This document shows, in pieces, positions 36,078-45,064 of a stretch of DNA of 64,000 nucleotides (positions within the stretch are counted from its first letter, which is position 1; every line of letters starts with the position of its first letter). Under the pieces are notes generated by a model. The model saw only the letters and a program-made list of their open reading frames with translations. It did no database searches and was not told the origin of the DNA. The stretch is from Bacteroidia bacterium (GTDB lineage Bacteria; Bacteroidota; Bacteroidia; B-17B0; Aurantibacillaceae), in assembly GCA_016787705.1 (NCBI GenBank), contig JAEUTP010000017.1, forward strand, positions 505,511-569,510, written 5' to 3'. A program made the position numbers and the translations under genes.

Positions 36078-37048
36078 TGAATTCAAACTGTCAGATATCA
36101 GTAGTTATTCCTCTGAAAGATGAAGAGGAATCGTTACCGGAATTGCACGACTGGATCGTAAAAGTAATGCAGGAGAATAATTTCTCTTACGAAATTGTTT
36201 TTATTGATGATGGCAGCAAAGATAATTCGTGGCAGGTAATTGAAGGTTTGGCACAAAAGAATTCAAACGTAAAAGCAATAAAATTCCGTCGTAATTATGG
36301 TAAATCTCCTGCTTTACATTTAGGTTTTGAAGAAGCGCAAGGCGAAGTTGTAATTACCATGGATGCTGATTTACAGGATAGCCCGGATGAAATTCCGGAA
36401 CTGTATAAAATGATAACCTTAGATGGTTTTGACCTGGTGAGTGGCTGGAAACAAAAACGTTATGATAATGCTTTTACAAAAAATCTTCCTTCTAAGTTAT
36501 ATAATTCAACCAACAGAATAATAAGTGGCATTAAACTGCACGATATGAATTGTGGTTTAAAGGCTTATAAAAAGAAAGTAGTTAAAAGTATTGAAGTGTA
36601 TGGCGAGATGCACCGCTTTATACCCATAATGGCAAAAGCCGCAGGCTTTGGGAATATTGGCGAAAAAGTAGTGCAACACCGCGCGCGTAAATATGGTACC
36701 AGTAAATTTGGCTGGGATAGATTTATAAATGGCTTTTTAGATCTGCTAACGATAACTTTTACTTCAAGATTTGGAAAAAAGCCAATGCACTTTTTTGGTT
36801 TGGTTGGCACTCTATTATTTTTTGTAGGTTTTAGTTTTGCCATTTATTTAGGAGCAAGTAAATTGTATAGTGCTTATCATCACCATCCGGCGCGTTTAAT
36901 TACACAGCGCCCTTCTTTTTATATTTCATTAGCTTGCATGATCATTGGTAGTATGATGTTTTTGGCCGGTTTTATTGGCGAATTGATCTTACGTAACAGC
37001 CCTGTTAGAAATAATTATCTTGTTGACGAGAAATTAAATTTGAAATGA
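36077..37048 (+). CDS. Family 2 glycosyltransferase, DPM1/GtrB type
   Basis: 323 residues: cytosolic GT-A domain with VVIPLKDEEESLPEL, DDGSKDNSW, the DxD motif in MDADLQDSPDE, and HRARKYGTSKFG, followed by two C-terminal membrane helices (about 235-260 and 280-305). This is the layout of polyprenyl-phosphate sugar transferases that charge undecaprenyl phosphate for lipid or glycan modification. Coupled to fbp by TAATG and to the next gene by ATGA overlap. Confidence 0.94.
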   Translation: MNSNCQISVVIPLKDEEESLPELHDWIVKVMQENNFSYEIVFIDDGSKDNSWQVIEGLAQKNSNVKAIKFRRNYGKSPALHLGFEEAQGEVVITMDADLQDSPDEIPELYKMITLDGFDLVSGWKQKRYDNAFTKNLPSKLYNSTNRIISGIKLHDMNCGLKAYKKKVVKSIEVYGEMHRFIPIMAKAAGFGNIGEKVVQHRARKYGTSKFGWDRFINGFLDLLTITFTSRFGKKPMHFFGLVGTLLFFVGFSFAIYLGASKLYSAYHHHPARLITQRPSFYISLACMIIGSMMFLAGFIGELILRNSPVRNNYLVDEKLNLK

Positions 37049-37650
37049 AGGAAGAGGGAAAAAAACGAGCTCCACGTATCCCTTTAACCCCCGAGGAAGT
37101 AGCCGAATTAGTGGAGATCAAAAAGATCCGCGAGTTTTATAAATTACAAAGCTTTAAAAAAACAAAAACCTTTCGCATTTTAAATTGCTTTAATGTTATT
37201 TGCTTTTTTATTTTTTGCGAATTGGTTATTTCGTTTTATGGCCCTTGTCATTACCAAAGCCGTTATTCAAAAAACGTAATTGTAACGTTTGATGATAAGA
37301 TCGATGAAAATAAACACCGAGTTATTGAAGATATTAATATGATAGATGTGAATGGAAAAAATTATAAGATCGTTATTGGTGAGTTTATTCAAACACCTCA
37401 AAAATATTCTGAATTTAAAGTGGGTAAAGATTATTTATTGCAACGCGAAATAAAAGCTTTTGTAGAAACTTCGCAAAATTATTACAGGATACAAAGTGCC
37501 AGCCCTATTTTATTTTTATCTGTTTTTTTGATCATTTTTTCACTGATCTTTTTTACGTACAATCTCAATCAAAACCCAAACTCACTCATGGCTATATCTA
37601 TGATCAATGCGGTGGCCATTTTTGCGTTTTTAAATATTTCTGTCTCTTAA
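37045..37650 (+). CDS. Membrane protein of unknown function
   Basis: 201 residues with a basic N-terminal cytosolic part (KKRAPRIPLTPEEVAELVEIKK), a transmembrane helix at about 51-67, an extracytoplasmic region of about 80 residues, and two or more C-terminal helices (about 153-171, 180-198). No family recognised. Its start overlaps the GT2 stop by 4 bases, so it probably works with or after that polyprenyl-sugar enzyme. Its stop overlaps the convergent YiiX gene by 4 bases. Confidence 0.75.
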   Translation: MKEEGKKRAPRIPLTPEEVAELVEIKKIREFYKLQSFKKTKTFRILNCFNVICFFIFCELVISFYGPCHYQSRYSKNVIVTFDDKIDENKHRVIEDINMIDVNGKNYKIVIGEFIQTPQKYSEFKVGKDYLLQREIKAFVETSQNYYRIQSASPILFLSVFLIIFSLIFFTYNLNQNPNSLMAISMINAVAIFAFLNISVS

Positions 37651-38276
37651 TTTCCTTTTTCCAATAATTCAGAATTATACATATCACCGGGAGAGATCAT
37701 TTTTTCATCTAAAGGAATATTTTTACCGTAACGTTCTTCCATTTTTTGTTTCACGGCAGGGTGGCTAAGATCAAAATCTTTTAAAGGCCTAAGAGCGCCA
37801 ATATTCAAATTCAAAGTTTTATTATACACTTTCCATACAAATTCAGAGCAATATAATTGTTTATCATCCCAGCTAAAACCAAGATCGTAATGTGTACCTA
37901 ATTTTGATTTGGCATCTGCCAGCATTTTGGCAACATTTTCTTTTGTAAGAACAGATTGGTCTTTTAACCTTCTTATTTCGTAAGTACCATCGGCGCTCAT
38001 ACTTTTAAAGTCATGCAAAGAACTTCTCATAACCGGTTCAACAGCATGATACACATATTCTTTACCGTCTTCAAAAAAGATAACACCTACGTGCGTGTAT
38101 TTTGATTTGGTAGCTAATTGTATGGCTTTACCTTGCCCGGATGGGTTAACGATAAAAATGATATCGCCATCTTTATGAGCGGTTGTGCCTTTGTGAAATT
38201 TTATTTTTCCTAAAGAGATAAAGCCAAAGGCTAAAAAAGAAATAATAATTGCAGAGAGTAGAATTATTTTACGCAT
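37647..38276 (-). CDS. YiiX-type permuted NlpC/P60 papain-like hydrolase
   Basis: 209 residues from the ATG at 38276 (MRKIILLSAIIISFLAFG signal or anchor segment). A longer frame to 38420 is rejected: its N-terminus is encoded by intergenic repeat D. The permuted NlpC/P60 order is clear: KDGDIIF, catalytic His in YTHVGVIF (H62), and Cys in LYCSEFVWKVY (C143, with E145). The family (PF05708) includes amidases/lipid-processing hydrolases; substrate unknown. Extracytoplasmic. Converges with the membrane gene by 4 bases. Confidence 0.9.
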   Translation of the reverse strand: MRKIILLSAIIISFLAFGFISLGKIKFHKGTTAHKDGDIIFIVNPSGQGKAIQLATKSKYTHVGVIFFEDGKEYVYHAVEPVMRSSLHDFKSMSADGTYEIRRLKDQSVLTKENVAKMLADAKSKLGTHYDLGFSWDDKQLYCSEFVWKVYNKTLNLNIGALRPLKDFDLSHPAVKQKMEERYGKNIPLDEKMISPGDMYNSELLEKGN

Positions 38277-38343
38277 GGTTGGGGTTTTGTATAAAACGTA
38301 CAAGACAGCGTAAAAGTTACAGGGATTAACAAACTTTAATAAA

Positions 38344-38420
38344 ATGGAAGATGGAAAACGGAAGATGGAAAATGAGTTGGAATTTATAACATTTTCCATT
38401 TTACCTCTTACATTTTCCAT
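38344..38420. repeat. Repeat family D: inverted GGAAGATGGAAAA repeat
   Basis: A 31-base arm built of ATGGAAGATGGAAAACGGAAG.. (38344-38374) and an imperfect inverse CATTTTCCATTTTACCTC.. (38390-38420) with a 15-base spacer, capable of a long A/T-rich hairpin. Located between pfkA end and YiiX start (both minus). It artificially extends the YiiX frame upstream. Confidence 0.65.
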
Positions 38421-38426
38421 TTAATC

Positions 38427-39398
38427 CTAGCTACTCAAGATTTCAATTAACTCTTCTAAATCTTTGTTTAATTTTTGATGATGTTTTACCGCTTTTGTAA
38501 ATGGGGTATAAGTAACTTGTTTATTGATAATGCCTATCATTTCGTTGGTATGTCCGTTCATAAGGGCTTTTACAGCGTTATAACCCACAATACTTGCGTT
38601 CACACGCTCCATGCAACTTGGATTACCACCACGTTGTATATGGCCAAGAATACTCACGCGCACATCAAATTCGGGATTATGTTTTTTAATAAGCTCGGCT
38701 ACTTTAAAACCTCCGCCGCTTTGATCACCTTCTGCCACCACAATAATTTTACTGCTTTTGGTACTGCGCCAATCTTTCATTTTTGCGATCAGCGATTCCG
38801 TATCGTGTTTTATTTCAGGTACCAGCAAACCTTCTGCACCACTGGCAATAGCCGTGCGTAAGGCAATCAGGCCGGCATCACGCCCCATAACTTCAACTAC
38901 AAAAATGCGGTCGTGACTTTCAGCGGTATCTCTTATTTTATCAATGGCTTCAATTACTGTATTGATGGCCGTATCATAACCAATTGTAAAATCTGTTCCT
39001 ACAAGATCATTATCAATAGTACCGGCACAACCAACAATTGGAATATTAATGTGTTTACCTAATTCAATTGCACCTTTAAAACTTCCATCGCCACCAATGA
39101 TGATCATTGCATCTACGTTATTCTTCTTTAAAGTTTCAACTGCTTTTGTAATACCATCTGGTTTCATGAAACGCTCACTGCGAGCTGTTTTCAATATCGT
39201 TCCACCTTTTTGAATAATACCCGAAACACTTTCGCGCTTCAATTCAATAAAGTCGTTATCTATTAAACCCTCGTACCCTTTTATAAAACCCATCACATCA
39301 ATATTGTGATATAAAGCTGTTCTTACAACTGCGCGAATGCAGGCGTTCATGCCGGGTGAATCGCCCCCAGAAGTTAATATTCCTATCTTTTTAATCAT
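38427..39398 (-). CDS. pfkA: ATP-dependent 6-phosphofructokinase
   Basis: 323 residues. N-terminal GILTSGGDSPGMNACIRA, ATP loop GGDGSFKGA, catalytic GTIDNDLVGTDFTIGYDTA (Asp/Thr) and signature RGGNPSCMERVNASIVG. Glycines at the GGDGS and AGTIDND positions indicate ATP rather than pyrophosphate as donor. Commits glucose to glycolysis. Divergent from ruvX, with repeat E between. Confidence 0.96.
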   Translation of the reverse strand: MIKKIGILTSGGDSPGMNACIRAVVRTALYHNIDVMGFIKGYEGLIDNDFIELKRESVSGIIQKGGTILKTARSERFMKPDGITKAVETLKKNNVDAMIIIGGDGSFKGAIELGKHINIPIVGCAGTIDNDLVGTDFTIGYDTAINTVIEAIDKIRDTAESHDRIFVVEVMGRDAGLIALRTAIASGAEGLLVPEIKHDTESLIAKMKDWRSTKSSKIIVVAEGDQSGGGFKVAELIKKHNPEFDVRVSILGHIQRGGNPSCMERVNASIVGYNAVKALMNGHTNEMIGIINKQVTYTPFTKAVKHHQKLNKDLEELIEILSS

Positions 39399-39470
39399 AA
39401 AACTAAATTACAAAATTAGTTAATAGCGAATAGTTATTAGGTAAGAGATTATAGTGTTAAAGTTTGTAAT

Positions 39471-39496
39471 TTGTCTTGTGTCTTGCATCCTGCGTC
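39471..39496. repeat. Repeat family E, copy 1 (TGTCTTG-type)
   Basis: TTGTCTTGTGTCTTGCATCC followed by TGCGTC: tandem TGTCTTG-like words. A related run is at 46438-46460. In both places a TTAGTTATTAG-like stretch precedes it (here TTAGTTAATAGCGAATAGTTATTAG across 39417-39440). Both copies lie between divergent genes. Confidence 0.5.
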
Positions 39497-39522
39497 ATTA
39501 ATCTGTAACTTTAAAGCTGTAA

Positions 39523-39942
39523 ATGGGAAGAATTCTTGCAATAGATTATGGCAGTAAACGTGTAGGCTTAGCCGTTACGGATAGTTTACGCTTAATTGCC
39601 AGCGGCTTAACAACGGTGCACAGTAAAGATCTTATTAAATTTTTAGAAGAGTATTTAAAAAAAGAAGCTGTGGATATTATTGTTGTTGGCGAACCAAAAA
39701 CTCTTTCAAATAACAAAAGCGATAGCGCACGTTTTATCGATCCTTTTGTTACACATTTACAACGCAAATTTCCGGAAATGAAAATAGACCGTTTTGATGA
39801 ACGCTTCACAAGCGTATTGGCGCATCAAACCATGTTAATGGGAGGCCTTAAGAAAAAAGACAGACAGGATAAAGAAACAGTGGACATGATCAGTGCAACA
39901 ATTTTGTTACAGGATTATATGACCTTACTCGATACTAAATAA
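39523..39942 (+). CDS. ruvX: Putative pre-16S rRNA nuclease / Holliday junction resolvase-like YqgF
   Basis: 139 residues of the RNase H-like YqgF family: LAIDYGSKRVGLAVTD (first Asp), IIVVGEPKT, RFDERFTSVLA and the terminal DMISATILLQDY (last Asp). It matures the 5' end of 16S rRNA in E. coli. Length is typical. Its last 8 bases overlap the convergent methyltransferase-GT gene. Confidence 0.94.
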   Translation: MGRILAIDYGSKRVGLAVTDSLRLIASGLTTVHSKDLIKFLEEYLKKEAVDIIVVGEPKTLSNNKSDSARFIDPFVTHLQRKFPEMKIDRFDERFTSVLAHQTMLMGGLKKKDRQDKETVDMISATILLQDYMTLLDTK

Positions 39943-41356
39943 ACTTACATTTTCTGCTTGCAAAAGCGCACATGCGTAATAGAATGACACCATGTTTAAA
40001 GCGCGAGATGTTCGTTTCGCCATACGTACGCTCTTTATAGCGGATAGGCACTTCAACAATTTTTAAATTTAATTTGTGTGCGCCAAATAAAAGATCAAAA
40101 TCACCAAAGGGATCAAACTCTCCAAAATATTTTCTGTTCTTAATAAGTTTAATATAATCTTTTCTGAACATTACTTTTGTACCGCACAATGTATCTTTAA
40201 AACGCTGATCTAACAACCAGGTAAATGCCCAACTGAAAAAATGATTTCCTAAATAATTTAAAAAACGCATGGCCTCTTTATCCATAGGATATACAAGACG
40301 AGTGCCGTTTATAAAATCGCCTTTACTGCTGGCAATAGCATTGTAAAATTTAGGAAGATCTTCAGGCGGCACCGTTAAGTCGGCATCCAGTATCATTAAA
40401 ATATCGCCGGTTGCCATGCTGTAACCTTCGCGTACGGCATCGCCTTTACCTTTGCCTTTTTGCTGACCAATTTTTATATCATGCGTCGCAGAATATTTTT
40501 TTTGGATCTCCTGGATCTTTTGCCAGGTATCATCGGTGCTGTTTCCTTCAATAAAAATAATTTCGATGTGTTTGCCGAATTTAGGTAAACGCAAAATGGC
40601 ATTTTCAATATTACCGCTTTCGTTACGGGCAGGAATTACAACAGTGGTAGAATATTTTTCGGTATATTTTTCTTCATTATTTTCAGGTAGTGGTTTTGCA
40701 AAGCTGTAAATATTCAAAGTAAAAAAACGGAAGAAAGGAAATTTAGCTAAATACCTATTAAAAATAAAAGATAGAATAGGGAAGAAGAAGGGAATTATTA
40801 AACGTTTACTGTTACGGTAAACATCAAAGCCGGAAATGAATAATAAATTATTTATATCGCGTGTGCTTAACCAGTTTTGCGTTGGAGTTTTTTGTTTAAG
40901 ACCAATTAATTCTGAAAATTTAATTAGCGGTTCCCAAAACGAATTGTAGAACTGTACAATTACTTTTGTATTTGGGTGACAGCATTTTTTTACCTGCTCA
41001 AATACTTTTTGAATATCGTCTACAAAACCAATTAAATTACTGATAACGATCAGGTCAAATTTTTGATCCAATTGAATATTATTGGCATCCATTACCAAAA
41101 ATTCGATGTTTTTATCCTTATGTTTTTCTTTTGCCCAGGCAATGTATTCTTCGCTAAAATCAATGCCCACTTTTTTTTTGCCCGCAATGTCGGCTAAAAG
41201 ATCGCCACTACCGCAGCCAACTTCTAAAACCGAACTGTCTTCGTGTGAAAAATAATTAGTGTAATTGGTTATCTCTTTCCAATAGTATTTGCTAAAACCA
41301 CGCTGTTTGCGTTTTTTTGCAAGATTATTAAAATATATTTGTCTTGTTTCTTCCAC
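39935..41356 (-). CDS. Fused SAM methyltransferase and family 2 glycosyltransferase
   Basis: 473 residues in two domains. Residues about 1-215: class I methyltransferase with VLEVGCGSGDLL, VGIDFSEEYI and FDLIVISNLIGFV. Residues about 238-473: GT2 with TTVVIPARNESGNIENAI, IEGNSTDDTW and the DADLTVPPEDLP acceptor/metal motif, plus FKDTLCGTKVMF. Both catalytic cores look intact. The fusion suggests sequential methylation and glycosyl transfer on one envelope glycan. Last gene of the four-gene minus operon; start overlaps the upstream stop by 1 base. Confidence 0.92.
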   Translation of the reverse strand: MEETRQIYFNNLAKKRKQRGFSKYYWKEITNYTNYFSHEDSSVLEVGCGSGDLLADIAGKKKVGIDFSEEYIAWAKEKHKDKNIEFLVMDANNIQLDQKFDLIVISNLIGFVDDIQKVFEQVKKCCHPNTKVIVQFYNSFWEPLIKFSELIGLKQKTPTQNWLSTRDINNLLFISGFDVYRNSKRLIIPFFFPILSFIFNRYLAKFPFFRFFTLNIYSFAKPLPENNEEKYTEKYSTTVVIPARNESGNIENAILRLPKFGKHIEIIFIEGNSTDDTWQKIQEIQKKYSATHDIKIGQQKGKGKGDAVREGYSMATGDILMILDADLTVPPEDLPKFYNAIASSKGDFINGTRLVYPMDKEAMRFLNYLGNHFFSWAFTWLLDQRFKDTLCGTKVMFRKDYIKLIKNRKYFGEFDPFGDFDLLFGAHKLNLKIVEVPIRYKERTYGETNISRFKHGVILLRMCAFASRKCKFI

Positions 41357-42108
41357 TAAATTTTTTCTATCTCAATAGTACAAAATAATCCTAATTGTTT
41401 TGATAATGGTGAAAATAACCATTCCATTGCTTTTACAAAATTATACATAAAAAACGGAAGCATAGCACTTCTTGAAACGCCGCCACTGATAACATACGAA
41501 AATGGTGAATGGTATTTTATTGAATTGATCTTTAATTGCGGGAATTCTTTTTTAAACAGTTCAAGATCGCGCTCAAAATAAATATGCGGCAAAGCCTGGT
41601 TGCTATTGGATAAAGGGTTTCCGGCCTTTATTTCACGCGGACCGGTTTCATCAAAAGGCTCGTGATGAAAACGCTTATAAATAAACCTTCCTAAAGCTGA
41701 GTTGGCAGGTTCTGTCATTATGATCTTACCACCTTTAATCAAAGTACGTTGGGCTTCTTTTAAGAATAAATAAGGTTTAGGAATGTGATGAAACACATTT
41801 AGCATAACAATACTTGCCAATTCATTTTCTTTAAACGGCATTTCTTCGGCACTAAACACCATATCCACATTTGGCAATGCCAGAATATCGCTGGTAATAA
41901 CTTCAGGAAAAACTTCTTTTAAAAATCCGCCACCCGAGCCTATCTCAAGATGTTTGCCGGTTTTTATCTCTTTTGCTTTTTTAATGATTACGTTATACCA
42001 ATCGTTATACAAGCGCTTTAAAAAAGGTTTTTGCAAGATAATATCCCTGTGCGCTAAAGTGGCTTTAGGATCATCTAGCTCGTATGGTATGGTATATTTT
42101 TTAAACAT
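41356..42108 (-). CDS. Class I SAM-dependent methyltransferase
   Basis: 250 residues from the ATG at 42108 (MFKKYTIPYELDDP); an upstream in-frame TTG at 42123 is less likely. SAM motif LEIGSGGGFLKEV, acidic loop, then LNVFHHIPKPYLFLKEAQRTLIKGGKIIMTEP, the Methyltransf_11 pattern. Target is probably a glycan or polyprenyl-linked sugar given the context. It overlaps the FkbM gene by 8 bases and the fusion gene by 1. Confidence 0.92.
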   Translation of the reverse strand: MFKKYTIPYELDDPKATLAHRDIILQKPFLKRLYNDWYNVIIKKAKEIKTGKHLEIGSGGGFLKEVFPEVITSDILALPNVDMVFSAEEMPFKENELASIVMLNVFHHIPKPYLFLKEAQRTLIKGGKIIMTEPANSALGRFIYKRFHHEPFDETGPREIKAGNPLSNSNQALPHIYFERDLELFKKEFPQLKINSIKYHSPFSYVISGGVSRSAMLPFFMYNFVKAMEWLFSPLSKQLGLFCTIEIEKI

Positions 42109-42844
42109 TAGTACGCGTAGCAAAAATATTAAAATAATGTTCTTCGCCTAAGGGCTCTAATGACTTTACTTTTTCTGCAGTTAATTTTAATAAAGAGTTT
42201 TCTTCGAGTAAATAACAATTAAAACCTTTTGAAACTAAAAAACTAAAATAGTCGTTTACAGAACTTCCTGCCTTTCTTAAACCATAAGGCCAGAATTCTG
42301 ATATTAATTTTACATCTTTATTCTTTTCAAGGATGTTTTGCATGCCTTGTATGGCCTGCATTTCAAAACCCTGGATATCCATTTTTATGAAATCAACTTT
42401 TGTATCAGATGATAAATGATCATCAATACTTACTGCGTCAATTTCAATTTCCTGGTCGTATTCTTCTGGTTTATAAGTGCGGTGATCTACATTTAAATTT
42501 TTTGATGTGTAGATCTTTAATTTTTCTGTTTTTGGTCCAACAGCCTTATTATTTATTTTAATATTTTTTATTGATGAGGTTGCTTTTTTGAGATGCTCAA
42601 AATTTTTAGCATCAGGTTCAAAACAATGTACAGTTCCATTCTCGCCAACAATATCAGAAAGAATAGTGGCATAGAAGCCGATATTGGCGCCAATATCCAG
42701 TACGGTATCATTTTTTTGAATGTATTTTTTTAAAAGCGCAATTTCAAAAGCATCTTGCTTGTTCTTAAACAGTTTATACATTGGCTTGTATAAACCGAAC
42801 GCATTTTTGTAAAGAAAATTTCCAAGCTTGATACTGAACGACAT
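42101..42844 (-). CDS. FkbM family methyltransferase
   Basis: 247 residues: VLDIGANIGFYATILSDIVG (SAM site), VHCFEPDAKNFEHLKKA, and IDDHLSSDTKVDFIKMDIQGFEMQAIQGM, which is the FkbM signature. FkbM enzymes O-methylate small molecules or sugars. Three bases after the membrane glycosyltransferase gene and overlapping the next methyltransferase, so it is part of the glycan operon. Confidence 0.94.
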   Translation of the reverse strand: MSFSIKLGNFLYKNAFGLYKPMYKLFKNKQDAFEIALLKKYIQKNDTVLDIGANIGFYATILSDIVGENGTVHCFEPDAKNFEHLKKATSSIKNIKINNKAVGPKTEKLKIYTSKNLNVDHRTYKPEEYDQEIEIDAVSIDDHLSSDTKVDFIKMDIQGFEMQAIQGMQNILEKNKDVKLISEFWPYGLRKAGSSVNDYFSFLVSKGFNCYLLEENSLLKLTAEKVKSLEPLGEEHYFNIFATRTNV

Positions 42845-42847
42845 TTC

Positions 42848-44530
42848 TTAATATTTTATTTCGTAAATGAAAGCTTGTTCAAAAGCACCCTCTGTATGTA
42901 CCAGGCGCAGCTTTTCGGGATATTTTTGACTGATAGGCCCAAAGATATTATGTACGGTATTTATAAATCCGGCAGAAGCATTATTTGGATCTAAACGTAA
43001 ACTCGCTAAAATTACATGTGTTACTTTTTTCTCCCTAAAAAATGCTAAAGCACTATCAGGGTTAGATTGTTCAGTTAAACTATCTTTCTTAATAACACTG
43101 TAAATAGGAAAGAATTTTTTTCCTTTGCCATATACAAAACTCATTGGTGCTTTACGGCTGGCTACTAACGATTCTTTGCTTAAACTATCGGCGCACCATT
43201 CACTTGCTTTTAAAAAATTTTGCCAATCGGGCGTGTAACCAAAATATTTATCGCCTTTTAAATTTTTTTGTACAATCGGTAAATTTTTAAATCCTCTTTT
43301 AAAGGAGGAGATACAAACCGATCCTAACATCAATACTACAAGTCCTACATAGATCATTTGCCCCATACTGCCGGGTTTGTTTGTAAAGGCATAAAAGGCA
43401 TACAACATTAAAATTAAAAGTATTGGCATACAGATTAAAGTAATACGTGCCTGATCCCAGCGAGCCTGCAAAATAAAATAAGACAGGATTATTTGTGCGC
43501 CTGTAAATAGTGCAAATAATATCATCACTTTATTTTTTTGTTTTGCCAGTTGCCAAAAGCCAATGGCAATTATGGCAATTGTAAGTACAGTTAAAAAGCC
43601 ATATACTTCAATATTGTTTTCATCGCGCCAGCCTAATAATTGATAAAAGCGTTTACTTAAGCCCAGGTTACAGTTATCTATAAAACGTTGTATAAAGCCT
43701 GCTGCATCTTCATCGCCAAGGGCTTTATTGTATGGGTCTTTTTGTAATAAGATCTTACTTTGGCCCGAGAATTGATTTTGGGCTTTCCAGATGCTTCTTA
43801 CTAAAACTTCGTATATAACTTTAAACACTAAATAACTTCCTAGCGAAAACCCTGCAGCTTTCCAGTTTTTTTCAAATGCAAAAAATAATAATACCGCCGG
43901 AACCACAACAATAGCAGAGCTTTTGCAGGTACTTATTAAAAACATACTTAAGCCAAAAAGTAACCATAATTTTAATTGAGGTTTTAACTGAACGCCGTCT
44001 TTATTTACAGCATCAATTATTTTTACAGCGTAAAAAAAGAACATACCCTGAAGCAAAAAGTAAAACGCTTCTGTAAAGGTCATGCTGGCATAATAAATAA
44101 TTAAATGGTTGGCAGCCTGGAATAAAGCAACAGGAATAAAAACAATAGCTGGAACACGGCCTTTTAGCGCTTTGTAAAAAAGCATAAAGCCGGCAACAGT
44201 AAACATTACCGAAAATAATTTGAAGAGCATTAATTTAAAGCCAGCAATTTTGATAAGGAGGCCAAGCAGCATTGGATACAATGGCGCATTTTGTGTATAG
44301 AAATATTCGGGAAATTCGTTTACATAACGCCAGCCGCCTTCTAAATAAAGTGCATCGTCATGTGCTTCGCTAATGCGGGCATTAAATGTAATAAACGATA
44401 GAAAGAGACAAAGGATGGTTAAACCATAATAGATCTTTTTATCATTTTTAGCCGCCCAGTTCTCGAATTTTTCGTAGGTACTTTGTGGATTTTTTATTAA
44501 AGGTATTGCTACTTTTTTATCCTTGTTCAT
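42848..44530 (-). CDS. GT39/ArnT-like membrane glycosyltransferase
   Basis: 560 residues from the ATG at 44530 (MNKDKKVAIPL); the in-frame TTG at 44548 is less likely. About 11 membrane helices follow a basic N-terminus, with the first periplasmic loop acidic motif SEAHDDALYLEGG and QNAPLYPMLLGLL, as in GT-C polyprenyl-phosphate sugar transferases. The C-terminal 130 residues form a soluble periplasmic domain. Donor and acceptor unknown. First gene of the glycan operon; a -7-like TATTTTTG (44544-44537) lies just before the start. Confidence 0.88.
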   Translation of the reverse strand: MNKDKKVAIPLIKNPQSTYEKFENWAAKNDKKIYYGLTILCLFLSFITFNARISEAHDDALYLEGGWRYVNEFPEYFYTQNAPLYPMLLGLLIKIAGFKLMLFKLFSVMFTVAGFMLFYKALKGRVPAIVFIPVALFQAANHLIIYYASMTFTEAFYFLLQGMFFFYAVKIIDAVNKDGVQLKPQLKLWLLFGLSMFLISTCKSSAIVVVPAVLLFFAFEKNWKAAGFSLGSYLVFKVIYEVLVRSIWKAQNQFSGQSKILLQKDPYNKALGDEDAAGFIQRFIDNCNLGLSKRFYQLLGWRDENNIEVYGFLTVLTIAIIAIGFWQLAKQKNKVMILFALFTGAQIILSYFILQARWDQARITLICMPILLILMLYAFYAFTNKPGSMGQMIYVGLVVLMLGSVCISSFKRGFKNLPIVQKNLKGDKYFGYTPDWQNFLKASEWCADSLSKESLVASRKAPMSFVYGKGKKFFPIYSVIKKDSLTEQSNPDSALAFFREKKVTHVILASLRLDPNNASAGFINTVHNIFGPISQKYPEKLRLVHTEGAFEQAFIYEIKY

Positions 44531-44566
44531 AGACCTCAAAAATAGCAAATATTTAAAACTATTAGC

Positions 44567-45022
44567 CTATTTAGGGCCTCTTAAATCATCTAAAAGAATA
44601 TTAAGATGTTCAATTTGAGAGGTACTTAAATTTTTGAAGATATCTTTTGTTGCTTCATCAATAAAATCAAGCCCTTTTAATACTTCGAGACCTTTTTCTG
44701 AAATAACAACATTAACGCTGCGCCGGTCGTTAGGGCATTCGTTACGAATAGCATAGCCTTTTGTAACCAGTTTATCGAGAATGCGGGAGGTATCACTCAT
44801 TTTATCGAGCATGCGCTCTTTAATACACTTTAATGAGCAGGGGTTTGGAAATTGGCCGCGTAAAATACGGAGTACATTATATTGTTGTGTTGTAAGATCG
44901 AGGCCTTTAAAAAAATTGTCGTAATGATTGCTTAACCAATTGTTAGTATACAAAAGGTTTACTGCCAGTTTTTGTTGTGGCGATTTAAAAGAGCTTTGTT
45001 GTATTTCGTCTTCCAATAGCAT
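44567..45022 (-). CDS. MarR family transcriptional regulator
   Basis: 151 residues with the winged helix-turn-helix of MarR: QQYNVLRILRG, the recognition region MLDKMSDTSRILDKLVTKGYAIR and wing ECPNDRRSVNVVISEKGLEVL. Dimeric repressors or activators responding to small molecules. It is downstream of yceI (42 bases) across a terminator, so read-through may give low expression. Candidate operator: two palindromes at 45701-45727 over the yceI promoter. Confidence 0.94.
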   Translation of the reverse strand: MLLEDEIQQSSFKSPQQKLAVNLLYTNNWLSNHYDNFFKGLDLTTQQYNVLRILRGQFPNPCSLKCIKERMLDKMSDTSRILDKLVTKGYAIRNECPNDRRSVNVVISEKGLEVLKGLDFIDEATKDIFKNLSTSQIEHLNILLDDLRGPK

Positions 45023-45023
45023 T

Positions 45024-45054
45024 TAAAAAAAGCCCCCGGATGGAGAACCGGAGG
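45024..45054 (-). terminator. Terminator between yceI and marR
   Basis: Minus strand GCCTCCGG-TTCTCCAT-CCGGGGGC (45054-45031) with one T-G pair, followed by TTTTTTT (45031-45024). It ends just 2 bases before the marR start codon, so marR expression from the yceI promoter needs read-through. Confidence 0.85.
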
Positions 45055-45064
45055 CTAATTTAAT

